From an uncultured Steroidobacter sp. (lineage in GTDB: Bacteria; Pseudomonadota; Gammaproteobacteria; Steroidobacterales; Steroidobacteraceae): a stretch of 64,000 nucleotides of DNA. Of this stretch, positions 1 through 12,873 are shown one piece after another. The stretch spans positions 1-64,000 of the forward strand of contig CALMII010000017.1 in NCBI GenBank assembly GCA_937864115.1. Reading direction: 5' to 3'. The notes beneath the pieces were generated by a model, which worked only from the letters and a program-made list of their open reading frames with translations, ran no database searches and was not told the origin of the DNA. Both the position numbers and the translations under genes were made by a program. Position 1 is the stretch's first letter. The number at the start of each line of letters is the position of its first letter.

Positions 1-843
1 GCCACCCCGGCGTGCAATGAGAATCCGCCCGCGGTGGCAACGGAGCGATGATCGTCCGTCTCCGGCCTCGCCGGCAGGGTCTGCAACGTGAACAGCTTCT
101 GTCCCGCCCGCGGGCCGAGTGCGATCCGATACGTGATGGAGGGGCCGATCAGATCATCCAGCACGCCGGCCTCCCCATCGCGGGTCAGCCAGGCATGCTC
201 CGTGTCCCGCTCCACCACGCCGCGCTTCTCCAATAACCGCCCGACGCGCGCGGCGATTTGCTCCACCAGCGTCTGCAACTCCGTGCGACTCGGCGCCGGC
301 AGCGAACGGAATACCGCTGACGCTGACGTCCCCGCCGGCAAGTACACACCATCGAGGAAGATCATGTGGAAGTCCGGAGATCGTGCGGTAGACGGTGCGC
401 AAGACTTGCGTGAGTGACTCAGGGTCCGTGGCCAGCAGGAATCGCAGTGCATCTGGCAGCGACAACACCCACTGTCGCAGGGGTCGTTCCGGCAGCACTT
501 CATCGGCCAGCAGCGCCGCGCTCTCAACCATCCGTCGCGCACCGCACGACGGACAGAAGCCGCGCTTCTTGCAACTGAACGCCACCAGCTTCCCGGCGTG
601 GCAGTGCTCACAGCGCAGGCGCAGGAATCCTTCTTCCAGCCGGCCGCACTTCAGATAGGCGTCGAACTCCTCCTGCACGTAGCCCGGCAACGCGCGGCCT
701 TGCTGCACGCGCAGTTCGCGCAATGCTGGATAGTGCTGCTCGACGAGGCGATACAGCAGCGTGCTTTCAGGCCGATGCCGCGCATAGCCGGGCGGCTCGA
801 TGAAAGAAGGCGGGCGCGTCCGCCGCGCGCAGGCGGCAGACAT
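1..843 (-). pseudogene. IS91-family transposase, frameshifted and cut by the window edge
   Basis: The intact 5' part (843 down to about 385) encodes the zinc-binding N-terminal domain of IS91-type transposases, with a Cys-rich stretch around residues 78-100 (motifs RCEHCH and GFCPSCGARRM), then the segment ending VYRTIS. After that the original frame continues as nonsense. A second minus-strand frame, from about position 383 to base 1, carries recognisable downstream transposase sequence (DFHMIFLDGVYLPAG, then EHAWLTRDGEAGVLDDLIGPS, then GGFSLHAGVA). The roughly 40-50 residues that normally lie between VYRTIS and the FHMxFLDGVY segment are missing, so the break looks like an internal deletion plus frameshift. 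The element continues off the left edge. Family assignment is from motif recognition; catalytic activity is unlikely. Confidence 0.8.
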
Positions 844-975
844 GAGAGGCGTCCCCGAATCCCGCGAGGACCAAGGAGGCTATGCCATGCAGATGTTATG
901 CAGTGGGCAAGAATTTGCCGGCTTCACGGAGAAATGCACATCTTCCGGCGCGTGCAGATGTGACATCGGGCAGGG

Positions 976-1026
976 GGCGGGTTTACACCCGCCGCCCTCC
1001 CACATCCCCGTAGGTGCGGTTCCGCA
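976..1026. repeat. Two small hairpins upstream of the IS91 transposase, possible element end
   Basis: A perfect 6-bp stem with a 6-base loop (GGCGGG TTTACA CCCGCC, 976-993) is followed by a second palindrome (TGCGGTTCCGCA, 1015-1026). They lie between the 5' end of the transposase pseudogene and the 3' end of the DUF3883 gene. IS91-type elements end in a subterminal palindrome, so one of these may mark the left end (terIS) of the element. The second could instead belong to the 3' end of the DUF3883 gene. The opposite element end is outside the window, so the assignment is inference. Confidence 0.35.
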
Positions 1027-1040
1027 TACAGCGGCTCGGA

Positions 1041-1892
1041 TCAGCAGAATCTCGCGACGTAACTGGCAGGATCAAGTCGGCAGTTATCGCTGATCGCCCC
1101 AGGCAGTTCGAACATGCGTGGTCCTTGCCGGAACTGAAACAGGCGACAGAGAACGAAATGTGCCGGTTCGGTTTGCGATAGAGCCAGTTCCGACCTGGAG
1201 ACGAAGAAAGGCGCTTCGCGTCCGAACGCAGTCGTCTTTACCTCGATAAGTCTCTCGCGACCGCTGGGTTCGAATGACAGCACGTCGTAACCCAGCCCAT
1301 CACCCTTCGACACCGAGACACGATCGACACGATCTGCCAGATGCTTCGCGCCCAATGCATGCAGCCGATGCTGCTCGTAAGCAACGATGAAATCTTCACC
1401 TGCGGCGCCGAGCGTGCGATTCCGCGTCTCCAGCGCCAAGTAGTCGCGCTTGATACCCTGCTGCCGTCGTTCGTATCGGGCGGGCTCTTCACGTACGAGT
1501 CCCGGCACGGGCGCAGGCACGAGCAGGCTGGCATAGTCCACCACCGTTGGCGTCACTGCCGGCTGTTCTACGGACTGGAGAGCCAGCGTATCGAGGCGCG
1601 CGTCCTGCGCCATCCGCTCCACGACAACGTCGTAGAGCAGATCCTGGTAGTTTCCGAGCGGCTTGTAACCCGGTATCCAGGGCACACGGAGTTCAAGCAG
1701 GATGGCGCTGATGTTCTGGTGCTTGCGCTCTATCGAGCCATCCGTTCTGGCATCGAGTTTGGAGCGAAGCGCGACCCGATGAGCCGTCTTGTTGTACGCC
1801 TGCCCGGCCAGCTGCATTGCCAACATCTGGAGGTAGTCCGCGACGATGGTTTCCACCTCTTCGCGTGACCATGCCGTACCCCTGTTTGCCAT
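1041..1892 (-). CDS. DUF3883 domain protein, putative nuclease-fold protein
   Basis: A 283-residue protein with two parts. Residues about 8-95 match a conserved N-terminal module seen with DUF3883 proteins (WSREEVETIVADYLQML, RKHQNISAILLEL, GYKPLGNYQ). Residues about 160-280 are the DUF3883 domain, with E165 (GAAGEDFIV), D203 (GYDVLSFE) and E217-x-K219 (IEVKTT), which fits a PD-(D/E)xK nuclease-type core. I use the ATG at 1892 because the only upstream in-frame start is a TTG at 1964 that would overlap the ParD remnant. No clear Shine-Dalgarno is visible. Such proteins often sit in defence or mobile regions, and this copy lies beside an IS91 remnant and a tRNA gene. Biochemical function is unknown. 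Confidence 0.8.
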   Translation of the reverse strand: MANRGTAWSREEVETIVADYLQMLAMQLAGQAYNKTAHRVALRSKLDARTDGSIERKHQNISAILLELRVPWIPGYKPLGNYQDLLYDVVVERMAQDARLDTLALQSVEQPAVTPTVVDYASLLVPAPVPGLVREEPARYERRQQGIKRDYLALETRNRTLGAAGEDFIVAYEQHRLHALGAKHLADRVDRVSVSKGDGLGYDVLSFEPSGRERLIEVKTTAFGREAPFFVSRSELALSQTEPAHFVLCRLFQFRQGPRMFELPGAISDNCRLDPASYVARFC

Positions 1893-1920
1893 TGCTGGGT
1901 TCAACGATTGTTCTTTGTAG

Positions 1921-2007
1921 TCACGTGCCTGCGCCTGAGACCTGTGCGACCTGCTCGTCGACAAACGACTTGAGGGAATCCGGAAGCGAAATGTTCATCG
2001 TGCCCAT
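1921..2007 (-). pseudogene. ParD-type antitoxin remnant, 28 codons
   Basis: The minus strand reads MGTMNISLPDSLKSFVDEQV followed by AQVSGAGT and a stop. The first 22 or so residues are the classic N-terminal ribbon-helix-helix start of ParD/CC2985-type antitoxins (TMNISLPDSLKxFVDEQV), which normally run to about 80 residues and are followed directly by parE. Here the match ends abruptly after AQ, the frame stops six residues later, and 28 bases further on the DUF3883 gene begins; no ParE-like frame is present. This looks like a truncated antitoxin left by a rearrangement. Translation is possible but a functional pair is not. Confidence 0.7.
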
Positions 2008-2096
2008 GCGCCTGATCGTAGGAAGCTCGGCAAAATTCGGCAAGGCAATGGCGCGATCAGCCGTGGTCGGCGACGAAGGGGCTGCATGGGGGAAGT

Positions 2097-2119
2097 GTCA
2101 GGCTGAAGCCTGACCTACA
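2097..2119. repeat. REP-like palindrome, stem type A, short loop
   Basis: GTCAGGCTGAAGCCTGAC with the tail CTACA, a near-perfect inverted repeat. The same unit recurs in either orientation at most repeat loci listed below. It lies 11 bases beyond the 3' end of the tRNA-Ser gene. Confidence 0.8.
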
Positions 2120-2129
2120 TGAAGAGACG

Positions 2130-2219
2130 TGGCGGAAGGGGTGGGATTCGAACCCACGGTCCTCGTGAGAGGACGCCGGTTTTCAAGACCGGTGCGTTCA
2201 ACCGCTCCGCCACCCTTCC
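2130..2219 (-). tRNA. tRNA-Ser, anticodon UGA
   Basis: The minus strand folds as a class II tRNA: acceptor stem GGAAGGG/CCCTTCC, anticodon loop CTTGAAA with anticodon TGA (2183-2185 on the plus strand), a long variable arm with stem GTCCTC/GAGGAC, a T loop GTTCGAATC, discriminator G, and an encoded CCA. The length including CCA is 90 nt. Accessory sequence (ParD remnant, DUF3883, IS91) begins right after its 3' end, as is typical of tRNA genes used as integration sites. Confidence 0.95.
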
Positions 2220-2377
2220 GTATGCAATGAAACTGACAATCGGCTGACAGTCCGCTGGCATTCTTCGGCGCCAGCGGATCGTCGCTGCGTCGCGGGGCGC
2301 GCATTGTCACTATTCCGCCCCGGATGAACAAGCCTAACTGTTGATTTTGCGGGGATTACCCCGAGATCGAACGAACG

Positions 2378-2408
2378 TGGACATCGCGTCGCGCGCTATG
2401 GTTAGAAT
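2378..2408 (+). promoter_or_regulatory. Weak sigma70-like promoter candidate for yccA
   Basis: TGGACA (2378-2383) and TAGAAT (2403-2408) are separated by 19 bases and lie 77 bases before the yccA start. The long spacer makes this a weak match; it is the best candidate I see between the tRNA gene and yccA. Confidence 0.25.
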
Positions 2409-2484
2409 CGGCCGCTGACGCGAACTCGCTACAGCGATCCGGGTCGAATGGATCAGTTTCCGACTCTGACAGGAGTGATATCGA

Positions 2485-3156
2485 ATGCAGACTTATCCCG
2501 CCCAAGTTGGCAGCGCAACGCAAAGCTCGGCGCTGAGCACCAACAAGGTTCTCCGCAACACCTACCTGCTGCTGGGCGCGACACTCGCATTCAGCGCGGC
2601 GATGGCCGGCGTTTCGATGGCGCTCAATCTGCCCTCCTTCGGGCTGCTCACGATCCTCGTCTACTTCGGTCTGCTGTTCGCCGTGACCAAGACCCAGAAC
2701 AGCTCGTGGGGCATTCTCTGGACGTTCGCGCTCACCGGCTTCCTCGGCCTGACGCTCGGACCCATCCTGAACATGTATCTGAAGTTCCTGCCGAACGGCG
2801 GACAGATCATCATGCTGTCGCTCGGTACGACGGCGGCGGCGTTCGTCGGCCTGTCGGCGTACGCGGTGAAGTCGGGCCGCGACTTCAGCTTCATGGGCGG
2901 CTTCCTGATGATCGGTGCGATCGGCGCCTTCGTCCTCGGCCTCGTCGCCTACTTCTTCAACCTGCCGACGCTGTCGCTGGTCGTTTCCGCGATGTTCCTG
3001 ATCGTGAGCGGCGGCCTGATGCTGTGGCAGACCAGCGAGATCGTGCGCGGCGGCGAGACGAACTACATCAGCGCGACCATCACGCTGTACGTCAGCATCT
3101 ACAACATGTTCCTGAGCCTGCTGAACCTGTTCGGCGCCGCGAGCGGCGACGACTGA
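2485..3156 (+). CDS. yccA: Bax inhibitor-1/YccA family inner membrane protein
   Basis: A 223-residue, almost wholly hydrophobic protein with about seven membrane spans, ending in the family-typical segment GGETNYISATITLYVSIYNM. In Escherichia coli YccA is a substrate and modulator of the membrane protease FtsH; the same role here is inferred from family. The start is the ATG at 2485, with AGGAG about ten bases upstream. The gene stands alone: a tRNA lies upstream on the other strand and a strong terminator follows at 3183-3211. Confidence 0.9.
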   Translation: MQTYPAQVGSATQSSALSTNKVLRNTYLLLGATLAFSAAMAGVSMALNLPSFGLLTILVYFGLLFAVTKTQNSSWGILWTFALTGFLGLTLGPILNMYLKFLPNGGQIIMLSLGTTAAAFVGLSAYAVKSGRDFSFMGGFLMIGAIGAFVLGLVAYFFNLPTLSLVVSAMFLIVSGGLMLWQTSEIVRGGETNYISATITLYVSIYNMFLSLLNLFGAASGDD

Positions 3157-3182
3157 TCGGCGACGGTCGAGGCTGAAATGCC

Positions 3183-3211
3183 AAGGGCGCTGCGAAAGCA
3201 GCGCCCTTTTT
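3183..3211 (+). terminator. Rho-independent terminator after yccA
   Basis: GGGCGCTGC-GAAA-GCAGCGCCC followed by five T residues: a perfect 9-bp GC stem with a GNRA-type tetraloop. A run of A residues is not prominent on the left side, so it works mainly on the plus strand. Confidence 0.9.
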
Positions 3212-3264
3212 GTTTGTGGCGCCGGCTTGGGTCCAATGGCACGGAATTGAGGATTTGCTCTGCC

Positions 3265-3348
3265 TGTGGGGCCGGCTTCAGCCGGCCTTCTCGAAGTCAG
3301 GCTAAAGCCTGACCTACAGTCGGAGGCCGGCTGAAGCCGGCCCCACAG
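3265..3348. repeat. Cluster of three REP-like palindromes (B, A, B)
   Basis: A type B unit (GTGGGGCCGGCTTCAGCC...), a type A unit (GTCAGGCTAAAGCCTGAC) and an inverted type B unit (GGCCGGCTGAAGCCGGCC) follow each other between yccA and the 3' end of serS. The two B units are in opposite orientation, so the cluster can form one large cruciform as well as three small hairpins. It ends 13 bases from the serS stop. Confidence 0.85.
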
Positions 3349-3360
3349 GAAGAACGAGGC

Positions 3361-6021
<2,661 letters not shown>

Positions 6022-6044
<23 letters not shown>

Positions 6045-6423
6045 GAATACCTGCCAGCGATTCGATCCATTGCGTCCAGCGACCGACGCCAGCGAGGGAC
6101 AGGATCAGGCCGATCGCGACGCCGACGGTGTTCGCCATCACATCGCGAACGTCGCCCATGCGTCCCAGATGCATCGCGTTCTGCGCGAACTCGATGGCGA
6201 TGCCCAGGAGGATCAGGCCGGTCGCGATCACCCAGTAGCGCGAGCGCGGATACAGGCCGGCGAAGTAGCACGTCAAGGTGGCGTAGCAGAGAAAGTGTTC
6301 GGTCTTGTCGCTCATGCCGGTGCTCGGCAATTCGTTGCCGGGCACGAGACAGACGATCACCGCGGCGGCGATGCCGAGCCAGCCGATGACGAGCCAGAAA
6401 CGCGGATAGCGGACCTGCAGCAT
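6022..6423 (-). CDS. VanZ-like small membrane protein
   Basis: A 133-residue protein with about four membrane segments and the VanZ-type motif set: SDKTEHFLCYATLT near residues 39-52, then IEFAQNAMHLGRMGDVRDVMANTVGVAIG, in which the acidic and polar residues of the family are kept. The start is the ATG at 6423, which shares one base with the lolA stop (TGATG), so translation is probably coupled. The 3' end overlaps the rarA start by 23 bases. VanZ itself affects teicoplanin resistance; the role of short proteobacterial members is not known. Confidence 0.8.
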
Positions 6424-7082
6424 CAAGGCGCACTCGCCGCAGTGCCGGCATCGCCGATGACGTCTGCGCCTTCCGGTACTTCGAAGACGAACAGCGAGGC
6501 ATCGAGCGACGGATTCTTCTGCACGTTGTCGAATTCCAGCGTCGTGATCTGTCCGAGCTTGTCGGCGAGCTGCATGTACTTGAGAACGTCGCTGGCGAAG
6601 CCGAGCCGCACCCATTTGAAGTCCGTGTCGTTGCGCTTCGGCTCCATCATCACCCACTGCGCCGCCGCATCCTGACTCGTCTTCGTTACCGTGAAATTGT
6701 CCGCCAGCTTGCCGTCGCCGCTCAGCAGCATCGCCGGCGTTGCAGACAGTGAATCACCCATGCGACGCACCGTGACCTGCTCCAGATCCGGATCGAACAG
6801 CCAGATGCGCGTGCCGTCAGCCACCATCAATTGCTCGTGCGGCAGCCGATATTCCCAGCGGAAGCGGTTCGGACGGCGAATCGCGATCGTGCCGCTCGAC
6901 TGCTCCGTCACCTCGCCCTTGCTGTCGGTGAGCGTCTGTTTGAAGTCGGCCTGCAGGCTCTGCAGGTTGCCGAGCAGGCGATCGACGCGCTGGTAACCGT
7001 CGTCGGCAGCCTGCGCATTGGCGATGGCAAGAGACAGAAAAAGCGCAGCGATCGTGCGCCGTGCGAAGGATTGGATGGTCAT
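6423..7082 (-). CDS. lolA: Outer-membrane lipoprotein carrier LolA
   Basis: A 219-residue periplasmic chaperone that carries lipoproteins from LolCDE to the outer membrane. A signal peptide with positive start (MTIQSFARRT), hydrophobic core and a cleavage site near ANAQA-ADD occupies residues 1-25. The mature part has the family motifs LQADFKQTL, RPNRFRWEY, DGTRIWLFDPDLEQVTVR and the C-terminal FDNVQKNPSLDASLFVFEVPEGADVI. It lies 21 bases after ftsK and touches the VanZ-like gene. The order ftsK-lolA-rarA is a strong identifier. Confidence 0.95.
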   Translation of the reverse strand: MTIQSFARRTIAALFLSLAIANAQAADDGYQRVDRLLGNLQSLQADFKQTLTDSKGEVTEQSSGTIAIRRPNRFRWEYRLPHEQLMVADGTRIWLFDPDLEQVTVRRMGDSLSATPAMLLSGDGKLADNFTVTKTSQDAAAQWVMMEPKRNDTDFKWVRLGFASDVLKYMQLADKLGQITTLEFDNVQKNPSLDASLFVFEVPEGADVIGDAGTAASAP

Positions 7083-7103
7083 GAATTCCTGAAGGGGGCG
7101 GGA

Positions 7104-9437
7104 CTATTCCTCCGGCGGTGCCGGAGCGAGAACTTCGCGCGAACCGTTCGACTGCAACGGCCCGACCAGGCCGGCGGTTTCCATGGTTTCGATCATTCGC
7201 GCGGCGCGGTTGTAGCCGATCTTGAGACGACGCTGCACGCCGGAGATCGAGGCCTTGCGACTTTCGAGCACGATGCGCACCGCCTGGTCGTAGAGCGGAT
7301 CCTGTTCGCCGTCGCCGCCTTCGCCACCCTCACCTTCGCCGCCTTCACCCGGCAAGCCGGGAATCGGCGTCGACGGTCCGCTCAGGATTTCATCGACGTA
7401 GGTCGGCGGGCCGGAGCCCTTGAGTCCGCCGACGACGCGATGCACTTCGGCATCGGAAACGAACGCGCCGTGCACGCGCACCGGCACGGAAGTGCCGGGC
7501 TGCAGGAACAGCATGTCGCCGTGGCCGAGCAGCTGTTCGGCGCCCATCTGGTCGAGAATCGTGCGCGAATCCACTTTTGCAGAAACCTGGAACGCGATAC
7601 GCGTCGGAATGTTGGCCTTGATCAGGCCGGTGATGACGTCGACCGACGGACGCTGCGTGGCAAGGATCAGGTGAATGCCCGAGGCACGCGCCTTCTGGGC
7701 GAGTCGTGCGATCAGCTCTTCCACCTTCTTGCCGACGATCATCATCATGTCGGCGAGCTCATCGACAATGACCACGATGAACGGCAACGGTTCCAACAGC
7801 GGGATGTCTTCCGGCCTGCCTTCGGGGCCGAGGTGCTTCATCAGCAGCGGATCGCGGATCGGCCGGCCGGCCTCCTGCTCTTCCTTGATCTTGCGATTGA
7901 AGCCCGCGAGGTTGCGCACGCCGAGCGCGGCCATGAGCTGATAGCGACGTTCCATCTCCGCGACACACCAGCGCAGCGCGTTGGCGGCTTCCTTCATGTC
8001 GGTGACGACGGGCGCCAGCAGATGCGGAATGCCCTCGTACACGGACAGTTCCAGCATCTTCGGATCGATCATGATCATGCGGACATGCTCGGCCGTCGCC
8101 TTGTACAGCAGCGACAGCACCATCGCATTCACCGCCGTCGATTTACCGGAGCCCGTCGTGCCGCCGACCAGCAGGTGCGGCATGCGCGCCAGATCGGCGA
8201 CGACCGGGTGACCGGCGATGTCCTTGCCCAGCACGAGCGCCAGCGACGACGTCATCTCGTCGTAGGTCCTGGACTTGATGATTTCGCCGAGCGTCACGAG
8301 TTCGCGCTTCTCGTTCGGGATCTCCAGGCCGACCGTCGACTTGCCCGGAATCACTTCCACGACACGCACGCTGATCGCGGACAGCGCACGCGCGAGATCC
8401 TTCGCGAGATTGGTGATCTGGCTGACCTTCACGCCGGGCGCAAGACGCAGTTCGAAGCGCGTGATCACCGGCCCCGGATGCACTTCCACAACTTCAGCTT
8501 CGACACCGAAGTCGCGCAGCTTGAGTTCGACCAGGCGCGACATGGCTTCGAGCGCTTCCGCCGAGTAACCGGCCGTCTGCGGCGGCGCATCGTCGAGCAG
8601 CGACAGCGGGGGCAGTTCCTTCGACGTCGGCTTGTCGAACAATGGAACCTGCTTTTCCTTCTCGACGCGCTCGCTCTTCTCGACCTTGGGCACGACGGGC
8701 TCGATCTTGGGCGGCGGACGATTCGCCACCCGCTTCTTCTCTTCGCGGATGACTTCGGAGCGCGCTTCCTTCACGTCGCGGCCCTGCTTGATCTCGCGGG
8801 CATCGCTGATCCTGCCGCTGGCCCATTCGACCAGTCGCAAGGTCGCGCGACCGAGGCGGTCCATGATCTCGATCCAGGAAACGCCGGCGAACAGGGACAC
8901 GCCGGCGAGCCACAGCGCCAGCAGCAGCAGCGTTGCGCCGAGGAAACTCAGGCTGCCCTGTAATCCGGTTCCCGCGAACTCGCCGAGCACGCCGCCGGCC
9001 GAACTCGGATAGTCGCTGGCGCTGAAATGCAGCGTGGCCAGTCCGCAGCTCGTGATCAGCGTCAGGAAGAAACCGGTCGCACGGAACGCCAGCGTCGCGC
9101 GCGAAGGAGCATCTTCCTTGCTGCGATCCTGGTACAGCAGCCAGCCGGCGAAGCCGATCATGATCGGGAACAGGAACGACGGCGCGCCGAACAGCATCAC
9201 CAGCAGGCCGGCCAGATGCGCGCCGAACGGACCGATGACATTGGAGATCGGCCCGGGCTCACCGGTGGTCGCGAAGGAAGGATCGTTGCGGTCGTAGCTG
9301 AGCAGGGCCGCGAGCACGATCAACGCCAGCGCACCGAACACCCACAGCGCACCCTCGCGCAGGGATCGCACGACCGTCGATCCGAGACGCGTGTTGCCGC
9401 GTGCGTTGCTGCTGCGGGCGGGAGCTGTACTTGCCAA
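7104..9437 (-). CDS. ftsK: DNA translocase FtsK
   Basis: A 777-residue translocase that pumps DNA at the septum during chromosome segregation. Residues about 30-190 form the membrane domain with four or more spans. A short charged linker (about 205-280) follows, much shorter than in E. coli. The motor domain has Walker [11 protein letters not shown] at 425-434 and Walker B in [15 protein letters not shown] Gly/Glu-rich tether precedes the C-terminal winged-helix gamma domain, which reads KOPS sequences ([21 protein letters not shown]). The start is a TTG at 9437 with AGAAGG eight bases upstream; there is no ATG that fits better. The length is typical of the short FtsK of many gammaproteobacteria. 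Confidence 0.96.
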   Translation of the reverse strand: MASTAPARSSNARGNTRLGSTVVRSLREGALWVFGALALIVLAALLSYDRNDPSFATTGEPGPISNVIGPFGAHLAGLLVMLFGAPSFLFPIMIGFAGWLLYQDRSKEDAPSRATLAFRATGFFLTLITSCGLATLHFSASDYPSSAGGVLGEFAGTGLQGSLSFLGATLLLLALWLAGVSLFAGVSWIEIMDRLGRATLRLVEWASGRISDAREIKQGRDVKEARSEVIREEKKRVANRPPPKIEPVVPKVEKSERVEKEKQVPLFDKPTSKELPPLSLLDDAPPQTAGYSAEALEAMSRLVELKLRDFGVEAEVVEVHPGPVITRFELRLAPGVKVSQITNLAKDLARALSAISVRVVEVIPGKSTVGLEIPNEKRELVTLGEIIKSRTYDEMTSSLALVLGKDIAGHPVVADLARMPHLLVGGTTGSGKSTAVNAMVLSLLYKATAEHVRMIMIDPKMLELSVYEGIPHLLAPVVTDMKEAANALRWCVAEMERRYQLMAALGVRNLAGFNRKIKEEQEAGRPIRDPLLMKHLGPEGRPEDIPLLEPLPFIVVIVDELADMMMIVGKKVEELIARLAQKARASGIHLILATQRPSVDVITGLIKANIPTRIAFQVSAKVDSRTILDQMGAEQLLGHGDMLFLQPGTSVPVRVHGAFVSDAEVHRVVGGLKGSGPPTYVDEILSGPSTPIPGLPGEGGEGEGGEGGDGEQDPLYDQAVRIVLESRKASISGVQRRLKIGYNRAARMIETMETAGLVGPLQSNGSREVLAPAPPEE

Positions 9438-10725
<1,288 letters not shown>

Positions 10726-10743
10726 CGGTCGATTCGCGGCGAC

Positions 10744-11817
10744 ATGCGAACGCGGTTCCTGAAGTCGATCGACCGCGTTCCGGCAGCGCAATGGAATGCG
10801 CTGAATACGACGCAGGCGCCCTTCCTGCGTCACGAATTTCTCGCAGCACTCGAAACGACGGGCTGCGTCGGCGAGGCCACCGGCTGGATCCCCCATCACC
10901 TGCTGCTGGAAGACGACGCCGGCGCACTGACCGGGACTGCACCGCTGTTTCTGAAAACGCACTCCTGGGGCGAATTCGTCTTCGACTGGAGCTGGGCGCG
11001 CGCCTATACGCAGGCCGGGCTCGACTACTACCCCAAACTCGTCAGCATGCCGCCGTTCACGCCGGCGACGGGGCAGCGATTGCTGGTCGCACCGGGCGTC
11101 GACGCGTCGACAACGCGACAGGCGCTGGCGCGAGCCATCGTCGACCATGCCCGCGAGCATTCGCTGTCGTCGGCTCATGCCGTATTCGTTACCGAAACCG
11201 ATCGCGATGTCCTGCGCGAGAACGGCTTTCTGCTGCGACAGGACTGCCAGTTTCACTGGCATAACCGCGGCTACGGCAGCTTCGAGGAATTCCTCGCCAC
11301 GTTCCGCGCAGACAAGCGCAAGAAGGCGCTGCGCGAACGACGTCGCGTGCGCGAAGGCGGCGTCACCTACCGGACGCTGTCCGGCGGCGAGATTTCAGAT
11401 CCGCTGTGGGACATCGTTTTCGCCTTCTCGGCCCGCACCTTCGCGATGCACGGCCACGAGCATTATCTGAATGCTGCCTTCTTCAAGACCCTGTCGCGCA
11501 CGCTGCCCGAGGCGATAGTGGTCAAGCTGGCGATGCTGCAGGACACACCGATCGCCGCCGCCATCTGCTTCCGCAGTCACGACACGCTCTATGGTCGTTA
11601 CTGGGGTGCGGCCGCCAATTTCGACAGCCTGCATTTCGAAACCTGCTACTTCCAGGGCATCGAATACTGCATCGAGCATGGACTGCAGCACTTCGAACCC
11701 GGTACCCAGGGCGAACACAAGGTCGCCCGCGGTTTCGAGCCGACCGCCACCTGGTCGGCGCACTGGATCGCGGACGCGCGGTTCCGTCGCGCCATCGACG
11801 AATACCTGACCGAATAG
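10744..11817 (+). CDS. FemAB/GNAT-like acyltransferase (peptidogalycan biosynthesis family)
   Basis: A 357-residue cytosolic protein of the PF04339-type family, often called peptidogalycan biosynthesis or DUF482 proteins. Recognisable segments are PFLRHEFLAALE near residues 26-37, TPLFLKTHSWGEFVFDWSWA (read APLFLKTHSWGEFVFDWSW here), ADKRKKALRERRRVREGGV in the middle, and GRYWGAAANFDSLHFETCYFQ plus EPGTQGEHKVARGFEPT near the end. The fold is GNAT-like with a second half resembling Fem aminoacyl transferases; the physiological substrate is not established. It directly follows trxB. Confidence 0.85.
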   Translation: MRTRFLKSIDRVPAAQWNALNTTQAPFLRHEFLAALETTGCVGEATGWIPHHLLLEDDAGALTGTAPLFLKTHSWGEFVFDWSWARAYTQAGLDYYPKLVSMPPFTPATGQRLLVAPGVDASTTRQALARAIVDHAREHSLSSAHAVFVTETDRDVLRENGFLLRQDCQFHWHNRGYGSFEEFLATFRADKRKKALRERRRVREGGVTYRTLSGGEISDPLWDIVFAFSARTFAMHGHEHYLNAAFFKTLSRTLPEAIVVKLAMLQDTPIAAAICFRSHDTLYGRYWGAAANFDSLHFETCYFQGIEYCIEHGLQHFEPGTQGEHKVARGFEPTATWSAHWIADARFRRAIDEYLTE

Positions 11818-11885
11818 CGCGAAGCCGTCGATCAGTATGCGGAGAACGTTCGCGAGCACGTGCCGTTCAAGAGGCCCGACTCCCT

Positions 11886-11942
11886 GTAGGTCAGGCTTCA
11901 GCCTGACTCTTGACAGGAAGTCAGGCTGAAGCCTGACCTACA
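11886..11942. repeat. Pair of inverted type A REP-like palindromes
   Basis: GTAGGTCAGGCTTCAGCC... at 11886-11907 and its reverse complement at 11920-11942, separated by 12 bases. Together they form a large inverted repeat between the acyltransferase gene and aat. Confidence 0.85.
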
Positions 11943-12018
11943 GGAAGATGAGGATTTCCCGTCTCCCGCACGCCTGTGCAACACTCCGCTCACCACCTGC
12001 TTTCTGACGGAGTTCATC

Positions 12019-12738
12019 GTGAGAGGCTCCATCGTCTGGCTGTCGGAGCGCGATTCGCCGGATACGTTTCCGCCGGTGGATCGTGCCCTGCGCGAACCCG
12101 ACGGCCTGCTGGCCGCGGGCGGCGATCTTTCCCCCCATCGCCTCATCGCCGCCTACCGCCGCGGCATTTTTCCCTGGTATTCGCAGGGCCAGCCCATCCT
12201 GTGGTGGTGCCCCGACCCGCGGGCCGTGCTCTTCCCGGGTGAATTCAAGCTGTCGCGAAGCCTGGCGAAAACCCTGCGGAACAAGGGGTTCGAAACCCGT
12301 CTGGACACGGCTTTCACGTCCGTGATCCAGGCCTGCGGAAGCGTCGCGGTGCGTCCGGGCGGCACCTGGCTGTCGCCGGAAATGCAGGCGGCGTACGTCT
12401 CATTGCATGAACAGGGCTACGCCCATTCGGTCGAGACCTGGTACGAGGGACGGCTGGTCGGCGGACTGTACGGCGTGGCCGTCGGTCGCATGTTCTTCGG
12501 CGAGTCCATGTTCAGTCTCGAACGCGATGCCTCCAAGGTCGCCATGAGCCGTCTGTGCGGCGAACTCGTTGCGCGCGACTTCCACATGATCGACTGCCAG
12601 ATGGCCACACCGCACCTGATGAGTCTTGGTGCACAGCTGATCCCCCGCAACCGGTTCATCCAGCAACTGGCCGAACACACGACGAGCGATCGACCGGCGG
12701 GACTCTGGGACTCACGTTGTCTCGCTGCAACGACCTGA
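12019..12738 (+). CDS. aat: Leucyl/phenylalanyl-tRNA-protein transferase
   Basis: A 239-residue enzyme that adds Leu or Phe to proteins with N-terminal Lys or Arg and so creates N-degrons. It has the family motifs DGLLAAGGDLSPHRLIAAYR, GIFPWY, PILWWCPDPRAVL, the RPGGTWLSPEM segment, GGLYGVAVGRMFFGESMFS and DCQMATPHLMSLGA. The start is a GTG at 12019 with ACGGAG six bases upstream. It fits the context closely: infA follows, and clpA-clpS, the protease and adaptor that consume its products, lie just beyond on the other strand. Confidence 0.97.
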   Translation: MRGSIVWLSERDSPDTFPPVDRALREPDGLLAAGGDLSPHRLIAAYRRGIFPWYSQGQPILWWCPDPRAVLFPGEFKLSRSLAKTLRNKGFETRLDTAFTSVIQACGSVAVRPGGTWLSPEMQAAYVSLHEQGYAHSVETWYEGRLVGGLYGVAVGRMFFGESMFSLERDASKVAMSRLCGELVARDFHMIDCQMATPHLMSLGAQLIPRNRFIQQLAEHTTSDRPAGLWDSRCLAATT

Positions 12739-12873
12739 AACCGGTGTCAGACACTTCCCGCGCGGTTCGTGCCGCGCGTCTGCGCTCGCTGTGGCTTCAT
12801 TGCAATGGGGTCGCCCTTTATGCACAATTCGCGCGCTTCCGGGCCCCGCCCCGGGTAATTTCACAGAGAGTGC

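Noticed and set aside
2098..2331. A 77-codon open frame across the tRNA-Ser gene
   Set aside because: It covers a tRNA on the same strand and has no domain.
6831..8963. A 710-codon open frame antisense to ftsK and lolA
   Set aside because: Typical antisense shadow of a high-GC gene; Arg/His/Asp-rich with no domain.
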